64,000 bases of DNA from Lewinellaceae bacterium (GTDB lineage Bacteria; Bacteroidota; Bacteroidia; Chitinophagales; Saprospiraceae): positions 186,001 through 250,000 of the forward strand of contig JACJXW010000010.1 of NCBI GenBank assembly GCA_020636405.1, read 5' to 3'. A model generated the notes under the pieces. The model was given only the letters and a program-made list of their open reading frames with translations. It ran no database searches and was not told where the DNA came from. Each line of letters opens with the position of its first letter. The stretch's first letter is position 1. Positions 1-8,860 of this stretch are shown here, piece by piece. The position numbers were made by a program, and so were the translations under genes.

Positions 1-411
1 ATCAGCGACGACGGCGTCGTCGGCATTGTCCGAGACACTACCAGCCATTTCAGCCAGGTGATGTCCATCCTGCACAGCCAGTCCCGCATCAACGCCAGCA
101 TCCGCGGGACCGGCTATTTCGGGACGCTTACCTGGGATGGCAAAGACCCTCAGTTCATGCAACTGAACGCCATCCCACGGCACGCCAAGTTCGTGGTGGG
201 CGACACCATCGAGACCAACAGCTACAGCCACCTTTTCCCTACCGGAATTGCGATAGGAGTGATTAAAGAGATTGAAGAGATATCCGGAAATAACTTTTTC
301 AAGGTGCAGGTTAAACTCTTCAATGATATGGCCTCCGTGAGGTATGTCTACGTGGTTGACAACCTGTTGCGTAAGGAGATTAAAGACCTAGAAAAGGCGG
401 CCAATGACTAA
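1..411 (+). CDS. mreC: Rod shape-determining protein MreC, C-terminal part (cut by window start)
   Basis: The reading frame is open from base 1, so the 5' end lies outside the window. The visible part begins with a GVVGIVRDTTSHFS stretch, typical of the periplasmic beta-barrel domain of MreC, and ends at TAA 409-411. MreC is a membrane-anchored scaffold of the elongasome that links cytoplasmic MreB to periplasmic PBP2. The methionines at 58 and 61 are internal and are not starts. It overlaps mreD by 8 bases and is followed by mrdA, the classical mreCD-mrdA order, which supports the call. Confidence 0.93.
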   Translation: MSDDGVVGIVRDTTSHFSQVMSILHSQSRINASIRGTGYFGTLTWDGKDPQFMQLNAIPRHAKFVVGDTIETNSYSHLFPTGIAIGVIKEIEEISGNNFFKVQVKLFNDMASVRYVYVVDNLLRKEIKDLEKAAND

Positions 412-925
412 TGCAATACCCATCAATATCGCTCGTTTCATTGGCTTGCTGATCCTGCAGGTAATGGTCATGAAGCCAATATCCTGGGGCTGGGAAGGGC
501 AGGTGTTTATCAACGTCATTGTTTACCCCCTCTTCATCATCCTGTTGCCTCTGCGGACGCCTATGCCGGCAGCCCTGCTTTCCGCCTTTGCCATGGGGTT
601 ACTGGTCGATGCTGCCTACAACTCCTGGGGAGTGCATGCCGCCACCAGCGTACTGACTGCCTACCTGCGGCCCTTGCCCCTCAAATGGATGCAACCCCGC
701 GACGGTTATAACGTCAACCACAGCCCAACTAAAAAAAGAATGGGGGTACAGTGGTTCCTGATCTATGCCAGCATCGTGATGGCCTTCCACTTGTTCGTAC
801 TGTACAACCTCGATGCGTTTTCTCTGGTCTTTTTCAAAACTATTTTGCAGAAAACCCTAACCAGCTTCCCCTTATCCATGTTTTTTATTATTATCATAAT
901 GTATATCTTTAACCCTGAGGATTAA
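404..925 (+). CDS. mreD: Rod shape-determining protein MreD
   Basis: A 173-residue, very hydrophobic protein with about five predicted membrane segments, the usual size and profile of MreD. MreD is an inner-membrane component of the elongasome that works with MreC and PBP2 in lateral wall synthesis. The ATG at 404 lies inside the end of mreC (8-base overlap), so the two are translationally coupled. mrdA begins 12 bases after its stop. MreD sequences diverge strongly, so the assignment rests mainly on hydrophobicity and gene order. Confidence 0.88.
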   Translation: MTNAIPINIARFIGLLILQVMVMKPISWGWEGQVFINVIVYPLFIILLPLRTPMPAALLSAFAMGLLVDAAYNSWGVHAATSVLTAYLRPLPLKWMQPRDGYNVNHSPTKKRMGVQWFLIYASIVMAFHLFVLYNLDAFSLVFFKTILQKTLTSFPLSMFFIIIIMYIFNPED

Positions 926-937
926 AACAAAGCAGTA

Positions 938-2806
938 GTGGCAGACCTGAACTTACAACGGCAATACATCATTCGGCTGTTTTTCGCCATTTCAGCTGGG
1001 TTGCTCATTATACGGGCCCTGCAACTTCAGGTATTGGACCCGACCTACCGCAATAAAGCCGACGCCACCGCCATCGACGAGCAAGTCGTCTACCCCGCTC
1101 GTGGAACCATCTACGACCGCAATGGCAAGATCCTTGTCTACAACAACCCTACCTACGACCTCATGGCCACTTACAATCAGGTGGACCCGGAGATGGCAAA
1201 GGATACGTTCTGCCATCTGCTGAAAATAAGTGATCAATACTTCAACGAAAACCTGAACAAAAACTGGCGGGACCCGCGCTTTTCCAAATCGGTCCCGTTT
1301 CCTTTCCTGACTAAGATATCCGCAGTGGACTTTGCACCGTTCCAGGAACGGCTTTACCTGTTCCCAGGGTTCCGCCCCATCCTGCGCCACGCCCGCGGTT
1401 ACCCACACCCCAACGCCGCCCATTTGCTGGGGTACATTCGGGAAGTCAACCGGGAAGAGGTTGAAAATTCCAACGGCGAGTATCTGCCGGGGGACTACAT
1501 CGGCACCGGCGGCCTGGAACTTTCCTACGAAAAAGAGCTCAGAGGCAAAAAAGGCGTCAGCTTTGTCCTCAAGGATAACCTGGGCAGGGAGATCGAAGCC
1601 TATAACGGCGGCAAACTGGACGAAGCCCCCGAGTCGGGGCTTGACCTGATCACCACCATCGACCTCGACCTGCAGGCTTACGGTGAGGAGCTCATGCAAA
1701 ACAAGATCGGCAGCATCGTCGCTATTGACCCGGCTACCGGCGAGGTGCTGGCTATGGTGAGCACCCCTACCTATGACCCCAACATCCTGGCCATTGACCG
1801 CGACCGAGGGAAAGCCTACAACGAACTGCTGCAAAACAAGAACAACCCCTTGTTTGACCGGTCCATTATGGCCCAGTATCCGCCGGGCTCCCTTTTCAAA
1901 CCTATTGTGGCCCTCATCGGCCTGCAGACGGGCGCCATTACTCCCGAACGGGCGGTATCCTGCGGGGGCGCTTATTTCTACAACGGTATGCGGCTAACGG
2001 GCTGCCACGGCCACCCGCACTGTTACAACGTGGAAACAGGCATCCAGTATTCCTGTAACGCCTATTTCGTAACGGTCTTCCGGGAAATCATCGATGGAAA
2101 GAACAACTTCTACAACCCACAGCGGGGACTGGACACTTTCAACCACTACCTCCACCAATTCGGCCTGTATCAGCAACTGGGCATCGACCTGCCTCGTGAA
2201 AAGAAAGGCTTCTACCCCACTTCCAAATTCTACGACGACTATTTCAACCGCCAGCAGGCCGGGCAGAAGTGGAACTCCGTCTGGATCCGGTCTCTCGGTA
2301 TTGGCCAGGGCGAACTTCTGCTGACCAACCTGCAGATGGCCAACGTGGCCGCCATCATCGCCAACCGCGGTTATTTCTATACACCCCACCTCGTCAAAGG
2401 GCTGATGGGCAATGAAATGGCCATACCCGCAGAGTTCACGAAAAAACGAAGGGTAGAAATTAAAAAAGAATACTTCGACCTGGTAGCCAACGGCATGGAA
2501 AAAGTAGTGCTCGCCGGCACCGCCCGCTCGGCCTTTATTCCTGGGATATCCGTTTGCGGCAAGACCGGAACCGCGGAGAACCCCCATGGCAAAGACCACT
2601 CTATTTTCTTTGCCTTCGCGCCCAAGGACAACCCCAAGGTAGCCATCGCCGTTTATGTAGAAAACGCAGGCTTCGGCGGTACTTTTGCCGCCCCCATCGC
2701 CAGCCTGATGATCGAAAAGCTGATCAACGGCAAGATCGATGAGAGCCGCCAGTGGCTGGAAAAGCGGGTTATGGATGCCGTTCTGATCGAGGATGTGCAG
2801 CCGTAA
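938..2806 (+). CDS. mrdA: Penicillin-binding protein 2 (peptidoglycan DD-transpeptidase)
   Basis: 622 residues starting at GTG 938. One N-terminal membrane helix is followed by the PBP dimerisation domain (ARGTIYDRNGKIL near residue 50) and a C-terminal transpeptidase domain. The three active-site motifs are present: SLFK with nucleophile S318, SCN at 372-374 and KTG at 542-544. PBP2 cross-links peptidoglycan during elongation and is a beta-lactam target. It follows mreC and mreD in one transcription unit. In many Bacteroidota rodA comes next; here a CapA-like gene follows after about 125 bases, so the partner SEDS polymerase must be encoded elsewhere. Confidence 0.96.
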   Translation: MADLNLQRQYIIRLFFAISAGLLIIRALQLQVLDPTYRNKADATAIDEQVVYPARGTIYDRNGKILVYNNPTYDLMATYNQVDPEMAKDTFCHLLKISDQYFNENLNKNWRDPRFSKSVPFPFLTKISAVDFAPFQERLYLFPGFRPILRHARGYPHPNAAHLLGYIREVNREEVENSNGEYLPGDYIGTGGLELSYEKELRGKKGVSFVLKDNLGREIEAYNGGKLDEAPESGLDLITTIDLDLQAYGEELMQNKIGSIVAIDPATGEVLAMVSTPTYDPNILAIDRDRGKAYNELLQNKNNPLFDRSIMAQYPPGSLFKPIVALIGLQTGAITPERAVSCGGAYFYNGMRLTGCHGHPHCYNVETGIQYSCNAYFVTVFREIIDGKNNFYNPQRGLDTFNHYLHQFGLYQQLGIDLPREKKGFYPTSKFYDDYFNRQQAGQKWNSVWIRSLGIGQGELLLTNLQMANVAAIIANRGYFYTPHLVKGLMGNEMAIPAEFTKKRRVEIKKEYFDLVANGMEKVVLAGTARSAFIPGISVCGKTGTAENPHGKDHSIFFAFAPKDNPKVAIAVYVENAGFGGTFAAPIASLMIEKLINGKIDESRQWLEKRVMDAVLIEDVQP

Positions 2807-2931
2807 GGAAGGCTCGTTATTCCTAAGCCGCCTCTTCAAACAGGCTACCATTCGTTAGTTGTCTTTTTGATCCGCCTGAGAGGTGATTCGTCCTGGAGCT
2901 CAATAAACTACGCCAGTAAAAGCCATCCAAC

Positions 2932-4083
2932 TTGAGAGTGCTCTGCCTTTTCTTCCTACTCCTTCCTTCTTTATCCTCTGCCCAGGGCCAGCGGCTGCAG
3001 CTGGCTTTTACCGGCGACATCATGGTGCACCAGGACCAGCTCGATGCCGCGCGGCGCCCTGGTGGGAAATACGAGTTCTCCGAAAGTTTTACCTACGTTC
3101 AGGACGTCCTCCGGGAAGCCCACCTGGCGGTTGGCAACCTGGAGCTCACGTTTACCAGTGAGCCGCCCTATGCCGGTTATCCCGCCTTCCAAACCCCGGA
3201 CGAACTGGCGCCGGCCCTCCGCGCAGCAGGCTTCGGACTGCTGCTCACCGCCAACAACCACGCCAACGACGGTGGTGGCGATGGCATCAAACACACCCTG
3301 GACGTACTGGACGAAAACCATTTTTACCATACCGGCACCTATGCCAGCCTACTGGAAAAAGAAGCATTCCATCCGCTGATCGTCTACAAGAACGGCTTCA
3401 AGCTGGCCTTCCTCAACTACACCTACGGCCTCAATGCCCCCCACCTCAGGGCGCCTACCCTGGCCAATTTTATGGAGGAAGCTGAAATGAGAAAAGATAT
3501 CGAAACTGCCCGGCAGCTAAGGGCCGATGCCATCATCGTCGCTCTGCATTGGGGAGAAGAGTACGCTCATTCGCCAACCAGCCGGCAACGCGAACTGGCC
3601 CGGAACCTCGTCGAATGGGGCGCCGATATGATCATAGGCGCCCACCCTCATGTAGTACAGCCCGTGGAATGGATCAACGACCGATGGGGAGAGCCCAAAC
3701 TGGTAGCTTATTCCCTGGGGAACTTTTTCTCCGGCATGCGCCTTCCGGGAACCGACGGCGGTATTATCCTGGAGGTAGAACTGGTAAAAGAGGAACTGGG
3801 TACCCGCATCGAAAGCTGCCGTTTTGTGCCCATCTGGTGTTATCCGGAACACGCTGGCGACGGCCGGCGCACCTACCGGGTGCTGCCGGCAGCGCCATTC
3901 GAGGAAAACGATAGCCTCCCCTTTACGCTTCCCCGCTGGCGGCAGAACAGCCTAAACGCATTTGCCCGGCGCACCCGCGAAATAATGGCACAAAGCGCGT
4001 GTCCGGAAAGAAAAGTATCTTTGCCCATAGTACAAAAAGAGCAGTATGATCGTTTCCGCAATAGTGGCGGTAGGCCGCAATAA
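2932..4083 (+). CDS. CapA-family (PGA_cap) exported metallophosphoesterase-like protein
   Basis: 383 residues from TTG 2932, with a short Sec signal peptide (hydrophobic core LCLFFLLLPSLSSA, cleaved before QGQ). The mature part begins LAFTGDIMVHQDQ, the metal-binding start of the CapA/PgsA fold. It also has NLELTF, the LTANNHANDGG motif and GAHPHVVQPVEW, all typical of PGA_cap proteins of the calcineurin-like superfamily. Family members act in poly-gamma-glutamate or capsule export, but many, like this one, have no polymer synthetase neighbours, so the substrate is unknown. Its 3' end overlaps folA by 38 bases. TTG is the only start giving a complete signal peptide. Confidence 0.82.
   Translation: MRVLCLFFLLLPSLSSAQGQRLQLAFTGDIMVHQDQLDAARRPGGKYEFSESFTYVQDVLREAHLAVGNLELTFTSEPPYAGYPAFQTPDELAPALRAAGFGLLLTANNHANDGGGDGIKHTLDVLDENHFYHTGTYASLLEKEAFHPLIVYKNGFKLAFLNYTYGLNAPHLRAPTLANFMEEAEMRKDIETARQLRADAIIVALHWGEEYAHSPTSRQRELARNLVEWGADMIIGAHPHVVQPVEWINDRWGEPKLVAYSLGNFFSGMRLPGTDGGIILEVELVKEELGTRIESCRFVPIWCYPEHAGDGRRTYRVLPAAPFEENDSLPFTLPRWRQNSLNAFARRTREIMAQSACPERKVSLPIVQKEQYDRFRNSGGRPQ
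4016..4023 (+). promoter_or_regulatory. Candidate -7 box for folA (TATCTTTG)
   Basis: TATCTTTG matches the Bacteroidota -7 consensus TAnnTTTG and lies 22 bases before the folA ATG, inside the last codons of the upstream CapA-like gene. No clear -33 TTG is seen at the right distance. It would let folA be transcribed separately. Confidence 0.45.
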
Positions 4084-4546
4084 TGTTATCGGAAAGGATA
4101 ACGATATCCCCTGGCACCTGCCCGCCGACCTGAAGTACTTCAAGCGCAGGACCCTGAACCATCATATCATCATGGGCCGGAAAAGTTTCGAATCCATCGG
4201 CCGTCCCCTGCCCATGCGGACCAACATTATCGTGACCCGCAACCCTTTCTTCATTGCCTCCAATTGCCTCGTCGCGCCTTCCATCGAAGAAGCCTTGTCC
4301 ATCGCCTATGACAACGGAGAGGAAGAGGCCTTCATCATCGGTGGCGGCGAGATCTACCGCCAAAGTATGGCTTTCTGGGACCGCGTCTACCTCACCCGGG
4401 TGGAAACAGCCGTAGAAGACGGGGAAGTTTTCTTCCCGGAGCTGGCCGAAAAAGAATGGCGCCTGGTTTCCAGCGAAAGCCATGAGCCCGATGAAAAGAA
4501 TCCTCACCGGTACACTTTTGAGGTATATGAACGGGTAGAGGCATAG
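4046..4546 (+). CDS. folA: Dihydrofolate reductase
   Basis: 166 residues, the normal length for bacterial DHFR. It reduces dihydrofolate to tetrahydrofolate with NADPH and is the trimethoprim target. Visible features are the N-terminal IVAVGRNNVIGKDNDIPWHL with the Met20-type loop and the substrate-binding aspartate of the IPWHLPADL segment, the cofactor motif MGRKSFESIGRPL and FIIGGGEIY near residue 98. It overlaps the preceding gene by 38 bases in another frame and probably has its own promoter at 4016. About 220 AT-rich bases without a gene follow. Confidence 0.97.
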   Translation: MIVSAIVAVGRNNVIGKDNDIPWHLPADLKYFKRRTLNHHIIMGRKSFESIGRPLPMRTNIIVTRNPFFIASNCLVAPSIEEALSIAYDNGEEEAFIIGGGEIYRQSMAFWDRVYLTRVETAVEDGEVFFPELAEKEWRLVSSESHEPDEKNPHRYTFEVYERVEA

Positions 4547-4767
4547 CTTTTGGGCAAAACTGGCCGGACAAAACTCCCCCTCGCGCTCGAAACAAAAAAA
4601 TTGAAACAAAAATTTGATTTTTCACTCAATTAATTGCAATTTACTTCCGCTGCACATAGAGAGCTAACCAACAATTTTCACTCATTCCCTAATTTCATAA
4701 CCTACGTCGCGCGCAAGATCAGGTAAACCAACACCGCAATTTTTTTCTTAACCTGAAACAGCGTGAT

Positions 4768-6039
4768 ATGAAAGAAGACTTATTACACTACGCCTGGCGC
4801 CTGCGGCGCTTCGGCCGCGACGCTCTTCAAACCACCACCGGCGAGCCCATCGAGATCCTCCATACTGGTACGTACAACACTCACGCCGGCCCCGATTTTC
4901 TCAATGCCCGTATCCGCATCGGCGATACCCTCTGGGCGGGCAATGTGGAGATGCACCTCAAGGCTTCCGACTGGCTGCAGCACGGCCACCAGGAAGACCG
5001 CGCCTACGACAATGTGATCCTGCACGTAGTAATGGAAGAAGACACGCCCGTCCACCACGCACGTGGTGAGCGCATCCCCTGTCTGGAAATGAAAAAACGG
5101 ATACCGAAGAAGCTGGCGGCTCACTACCTGCGGTTGCTGAACAACGAGAACTGGATCGCCTGTGAAAGCCAGTTCGCCAAAGTCAGCGAGCTGACGCGTT
5201 GCCTCTGGCTGGAACGGCTGGCCGCCGAACGGCTGGAGGCAAAATCCCTGGCCATCGCCCAACAACTGGAGGAGAACAAGGAAGACTGGGAGGAAACCTT
5301 CTACCGCTTCCTGGCGCGCAGCTTCGGCGCCCGGGTCAATGCCGAGCCCTTTATGATGCTGGCCCAGCGCTGCCCGCTGCTGCTGCTCCGGAAGCACCGC
5401 CACAGCCTCTTCCAGATGGAGGCCCTGCTATTCGGGCAGTCGGGCCTGCTCACCGGGCCGTTCGAAGAGGATTACCCGCAGCAGTTGCAGAAGGAATACC
5501 AGTTCCTGCGCCGCAAGTACAAGCTGCAGCCGCTGCCGCCCCAGAGCTGGAAATTCCTGCGGTTGCGCCCTGCCAACTTCCCTACGCTGCGCATCGCCCA
5601 GCTGTGCACCCTGCTCTTCCAAACCGACAACCTCTTCAGCAAGGTGATGGCCGCTCTCAGCATGACGGAGGTAGAAAACATCTTCGAAGTCAAGCTCTCC
5701 AACTACTGGTGGACGCACTATACCTTCGACAAGGCATCGGAAAAAAAGCGAAAAGCCCTGGGCCGGGAGGCCATCCACCTCATTTTCATCAATACCATCG
5801 CCCCCTTTCTGTTCCTCTACGGCCAGCGCAAAGGGGAAGAAAAATACCAGGAGCGTGCCCTGGAAATGCTGGAGGCTACCCGCCCGGAAGCCAACGCCAT
5901 CATCCGCCGCTGGAAGGCCATCGGCGCCACGGCCGAATCGGCTTTTCAAACACAGGCGCTGCTGCAGCTGAAGAATGAGTATTGTGATAAAAAACGGTGC
6001 CTGGAGTGTGCGGTGGGGAATGCGGTTCTGCGGGATTGA
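4768..6039 (+). CDS. DUF2851 family protein
   Basis: 423 residues. The N-terminus (EDLLHYAWRLRRF...GTYNTHAGPDFLNARI) and the VEMHLKASDW block are hallmarks of DUF2851, a Bacteroidota family of unknown function. There is no signal peptide, so it is cytoplasmic. The C-terminus has a conserved Cys-rich tail (CDKKRCLECAVG) that could bind a metal; this is inference. It stands alone between folA and a convergent DUF554 gene, with a 220-base leader that gives no operon clue. Confidence 0.85.
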   Translation: MKEDLLHYAWRLRRFGRDALQTTTGEPIEILHTGTYNTHAGPDFLNARIRIGDTLWAGNVEMHLKASDWLQHGHQEDRAYDNVILHVVMEEDTPVHHARGERIPCLEMKKRIPKKLAAHYLRLLNNENWIACESQFAKVSELTRCLWLERLAAERLEAKSLAIAQQLEENKEDWEETFYRFLARSFGARVNAEPFMMLAQRCPLLLLRKHRHSLFQMEALLFGQSGLLTGPFEEDYPQQLQKEYQFLRRKYKLQPLPPQSWKFLRLRPANFPTLRIAQLCTLLFQTDNLFSKVMAALSMTEVENIFEVKLSNYWWTHYTFDKASEKKRKALGREAIHLIFINTIAPFLFLYGQRKGEEKYQERALEMLEATRPEANAIIRRWKAIGATAESAFQTQALLQLKNEYCDKKRCLECAVGNAVLRD

Positions 6040-6216
6040 AATGGGAGAATACGCGCTGCTTTTTATTGCGCAGGATGTTAAAGAGTCTTCATTTCAAGCG
6101 CTCAGCGTTCCCGCCTATGGGTAAAAAAAGTGGCGCCGGCTTCTATCCTATTGAAGTTGGAAGAGGTGTTTATTCCTTTCCATCGCATTTTCATACATCT
6201 TCTCCATTCGGCCCGC

Positions 6217-6927
6217 CTACTTCCGCCACCGCTCTACCCCCCATGTCAGGGCCACTACCACCGCCAGGGCCGGCAGTAGGTTCTCGATATTGACCGCGCC
6301 CAGTTCCAGCAGGCGGATGCCGATGGCGATGATCAGGACCCCGCCCACCGCGCTGAGCTGGGCGATGATCACCGGAGTAAAAAAACGGTGCAGTTGCCGG
6401 GCCAGGACTGTCGTGCCGCCCTGCAGCAACAGCATGGGAATGATGGAAAAGAGCACGCCGATGCCGTAGGTAGCGGCAAAAGCAATAGAAGTGATGCCGT
6501 CGAGCGTGGATTTGATGAGCAACAGCTCCCGCTTGCCCTGCAGGCCCTCCTCGATGGCTCCGACGATCGTCATAGAGCCGATGCAGAATAGCAGGAAGGC
6601 AGTGACCATGCCTTCAGTAAAGCGGCTGTCTTCCACCTGAAAGGCGTGTTTGATCCAGTCGCCAAAACCGTTGAGCAACACGTCAAAATGGACGAGTTCC
6701 CCCATGACGCCACCCAGGATGAGGCTAAAGATAAAGATGAGCAGGTAACCGTCAGGCACTTTGAGCGCCATTTGTATGCCGATGACCAGCGTGCCCAGGC
6801 CGATGGCCTGAAAGATAATGGCCTGCACATTGGCGGGGAAGAGCTGCTGTAGCCACAGGCCGAGCAGGCTACCTGCGCTCACCGTTGCCATGTTGATGAA
6901 GGTGCCGATCGGGAGGTGGTGCTTCAT
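6217..6927 (-). CDS. DUF554 family membrane protein
   Basis: 236 residues with about seven hydrophobic segments. The N-terminal PIGTFINMATVSAGSLLGL, central GGVMGELV and the CIGSMTIVGAIEEGLQG segment match DUF554 (YdfK/YqgA-like), polytopic inner-membrane proteins of unknown transport function. Its ATG overlaps the TGA of the upstream nucleotidyltransferase (ATGA, 4 bases), so the two are co-translated, though no functional link is known. It converges with the DUF2851 gene. Confidence 0.88.
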   Translation of the reverse strand: MKHHLPIGTFINMATVSAGSLLGLWLQQLFPANVQAIIFQAIGLGTLVIGIQMALKVPDGYLLIFIFSLILGGVMGELVHFDVLLNGFGDWIKHAFQVEDSRFTEGMVTAFLLFCIGSMTIVGAIEEGLQGKRELLLIKSTLDGITSIAFAATYGIGVLFSIIPMLLLQGGTTVLARQLHRFFTPVIIAQLSAVGGVLIIAIGIRLLELGAVNIENLLPALAVVVALTWGVERWRK

Positions 6928-7652
6928 GCCAGAGGGATGTCATTGATCAGGGATTCCGCCTTTTCCAGGGCGGTTACCTTACCCACGTCCAGCCAGAGGG
7001 AATCGTCGTGGCGGTAGGCCAATAGGCGTTCGCTTTTTGCCGCCTCCAGGAAAACATCGATGATAGAGAATACCGGGCCTGGCGGCATGAAATCGAAAAT
7101 GCGGGGACTAAGCACATAGATGCCGCTGAAGGCCAGCGGATGATATTGGGCGGCGGGGCGGCTGATGCGCTCCTCGCTGGTGCGGTTGTGCCGCCAGCCG
7201 GCAAGGACGCCGCCCTCATCGAAAAGCAGGTGACGGGAACTCGGGCGATCTCGCACCGCCAGAGTAGCCAGCGCGCCGGAGGACAGGTGTGCCTGGTAGA
7301 GCGCCTTGATATCAATATCGGACAGAATGTCTACGTTGTGTACCAGGAAGGGAGCGTCTTTGAAATGCGGCGCCGCCTTTTGAAGGCCCCCGCCGGTGTC
7401 GAGCAACAGGCCGCGCTCATCGGAAATGGTGATGTCAATACCAAAGTTGTGATACTGCTCCAGAAAATCGAGGATCAACGCACCGAAGTGGTGGATGTTG
7501 ATTACCACCTCCCGGATACCGAAGTATTTCAGGCGCCGTATGGTGATCTCCAGCAGCGTTCCCCCCCCCACTTCCACCAGGGCCTTGGGTTTGTTATCAG
7601 TCAGCGGCCGCAGGCGAGTGCCCAGCCCGGCGGCAAAGATCATTGCTTTCAT
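6924..7652 (-). CDS. Sugar-1-phosphate nucleotidyltransferase, MurU-like
   Basis: 242 residues of the NTP_transferase fold. The N-terminal FAAGLGTRLRPLTDNKPKAL is the nucleotide-binding signature, and HNVDILSDID is the metal-binding aspartate strand (NxD form). Length and motifs resemble MurU, the N-acetylmuramate-1-phosphate uridylyltransferase of the cell-wall recycling route. No AmgK-type kinase lies beside it, so the sugar substrate is not fixed by context. It is the first gene of a two-gene minus-strand unit and has a candidate promoter (TACCTTTG) just upstream. Confidence 0.83.
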   Translation of the reverse strand: MKAMIFAAGLGTRLRPLTDNKPKALVEVGGGTLLEITIRRLKYFGIREVVINIHHFGALILDFLEQYHNFGIDITISDERGLLLDTGGGLQKAAPHFKDAPFLVHNVDILSDIDIKALYQAHLSSGALATLAVRDRPSSRHLLFDEGGVLAGWRHNRTSEERISRPAAQYHPLAFSGIYVLSPRIFDFMPPGPVFSIIDVFLEAAKSERLLAYRHDDSLWLDVGKVTALEKAESLINDIPLA

Positions 7653-7657
7653 ACCTG

Positions 7658-7665
7658 CAAAGGTA
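7658..7665 (-). promoter_or_regulatory. Candidate -7 box for the nucleotidyltransferase (TACCTTTG on minus)
   Basis: On the minus strand TACCTTTG fits TAnnTTTG, with a TTTG about 16 bases further upstream as a possible -33 element. The box ends 5 bases before the ATG, so the leader would be very short or absent. Confidence 0.45.
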
Positions 7666-7673
7666 TAAATCCT

Positions 7674-7681
7674 TACTTTTG
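7674..7681 (+). promoter_or_regulatory. Candidate -7 box for the lpxK unit (TACTTTTG)
   Basis: TACTTTTG fits the Bacteroidota -7 consensus and lies about 100 bases before the chosen lpxK start. With the minus-strand box at 7658 it forms a compact divergent promoter region. No well-spaced -33 TTG is visible for this one. Confidence 0.35.
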
Positions 7682-7784
7682 CAAAGTAAAGAATCGAGAT
7701 GTCACTTTTTCCATGAAGATGGGATTCCGGTTAAAAGGAAAAAACGGTTCCGATTTCCGCCTTCCCACTTTCGACTTCGTCCAA

Positions 7785-8852
7785 ATGATACAGCGTATAC
7801 TCGTTCAAATATTACTTGCTCCTTTTTCACTCCTCTATGGCCTGGGGGTCGGTATGCGCAATGCACTGTACAACCGCGGGCTGTTGAAGGGGGTAGAGTT
7901 TAATGTGCCCGTCATATCGGTTGGCAACCTTTCGGTAGGCGGCGCCGGTAAGACGCCTCATATCGAATATCTCATCCGCCTGCTGAAAGACTACATAGAA
8001 GTAGCCACCCTCAGCCGGGGCTATCGCCGCAAGACCAAGGGTTTTTTGAACGTGAAACGCCAGATGAATGCCGAACAGGTAGGAGATGAACCCCTGCAAT
8101 TCAAACGTAAATTCCCGGATATCCAGGTCACCGTCTCGGAAAGCCGAACCTTTGCCATTCCCAAGATCATGATGGACAGGCCCGAGACCCAGGTCGTTTT
8201 ACTGGATGATGCCTTTCAGCATCGTTCGGTCAAGCCCGGCCTCAACATCCTGCTCACCGAGTACAGCCGGCCCTTTACGCGCGATTACCTGCTGCCCTCC
8301 GGCCGCCTTCGCGAATGGCGCTCGGCTTACCAACGTGCCGATATCATTATCGTTTCCAAATGCCCCCTGGTGCTGGCCCCTGAAGAAAAGGAGGCCATGA
8401 TACGGGAAATCGATCCGCTCGACCATCAAAAGATCTATTTTTCGTATTACCGTTATGGTAAACCTTATTATATCTTCAACCCCCGCTATGTATTGGAACT
8501 CAACCCGGAAATGGACGTGCTGCTCATCAGCGCTATCGCCAATACAGACTATCTCGTCGAGTACCTGGATCAGCAGGCCAGCAGTGTCCGGATCCTGGAA
8601 TACGAAGACCATCATTATTTCACCAAATACGATGTAGGGCAGCTCAAAGCAAAATTCGACCAGTTGGAGTCCGAAAAGAAGGCCATCATCACCACGGAGA
8701 AGGATGCCATGAGGCTCGAAATGCACCGCCAATTCCTCGTTGGCGACCGGATACCGGTCTTCGCCATTCCGGTGGAAGTGCAGTTCCACTTTGGAGAGGG
8801 AGAGCAGTTTGATCAAATCGTTCGCGATTTTTTACTCAACTTTAAAGCCTGA
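7785..8852 (+). CDS. lpxK: Tetraacyldisaccharide 4'-kinase
   Basis: 355 residues from ATG 7785. LpxK phosphorylates the 4' position of lipid A disaccharide at the inner membrane. The Walker A loop SVGGAGKTPHIEYL lies near residue 52. The LLDDAFQHRSV segment with the family's DDxxQH motif and ITTEKDAMRL near the C-terminus are also conserved. The frame stays open far upstream, but family N-termini resemble LLAPFSLLYGLGVGMRN, so ATG 7785 is preferred; ATG 7713 is an alternative. It leads a tight unit with an acyltransferase (8-base gap), a GT2 and a sigma factor. Confidence 0.94.
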   Translation: MIQRILVQILLAPFSLLYGLGVGMRNALYNRGLLKGVEFNVPVISVGNLSVGGAGKTPHIEYLIRLLKDYIEVATLSRGYRRKTKGFLNVKRQMNAEQVGDEPLQFKRKFPDIQVTVSESRTFAIPKIMMDRPETQVVLLDDAFQHRSVKPGLNILLTEYSRPFTRDYLLPSGRLREWRSAYQRADIIIVSKCPLVLAPEEKEAMIREIDPLDHQKIYFSYYRYGKPYYIFNPRYVLELNPEMDVLLISAIANTDYLVEYLDQQASSVRILEYEDHHYFTKYDVGQLKAKFDQLESEKKAIITTEKDAMRLEMHRQFLVGDRIPVFAIPVEVQFHFGEGEQFDQIVRDFLLNFKA

Positions 8853-8860
8853 CCTTAACC

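Noticed and set aside
7140..7784. Long in-frame extension upstream of lpxK
   Set aside because: The open frame runs antisense through the nucleotidyltransferase gene and has no LpxK homology; it is an artefact of high GC.
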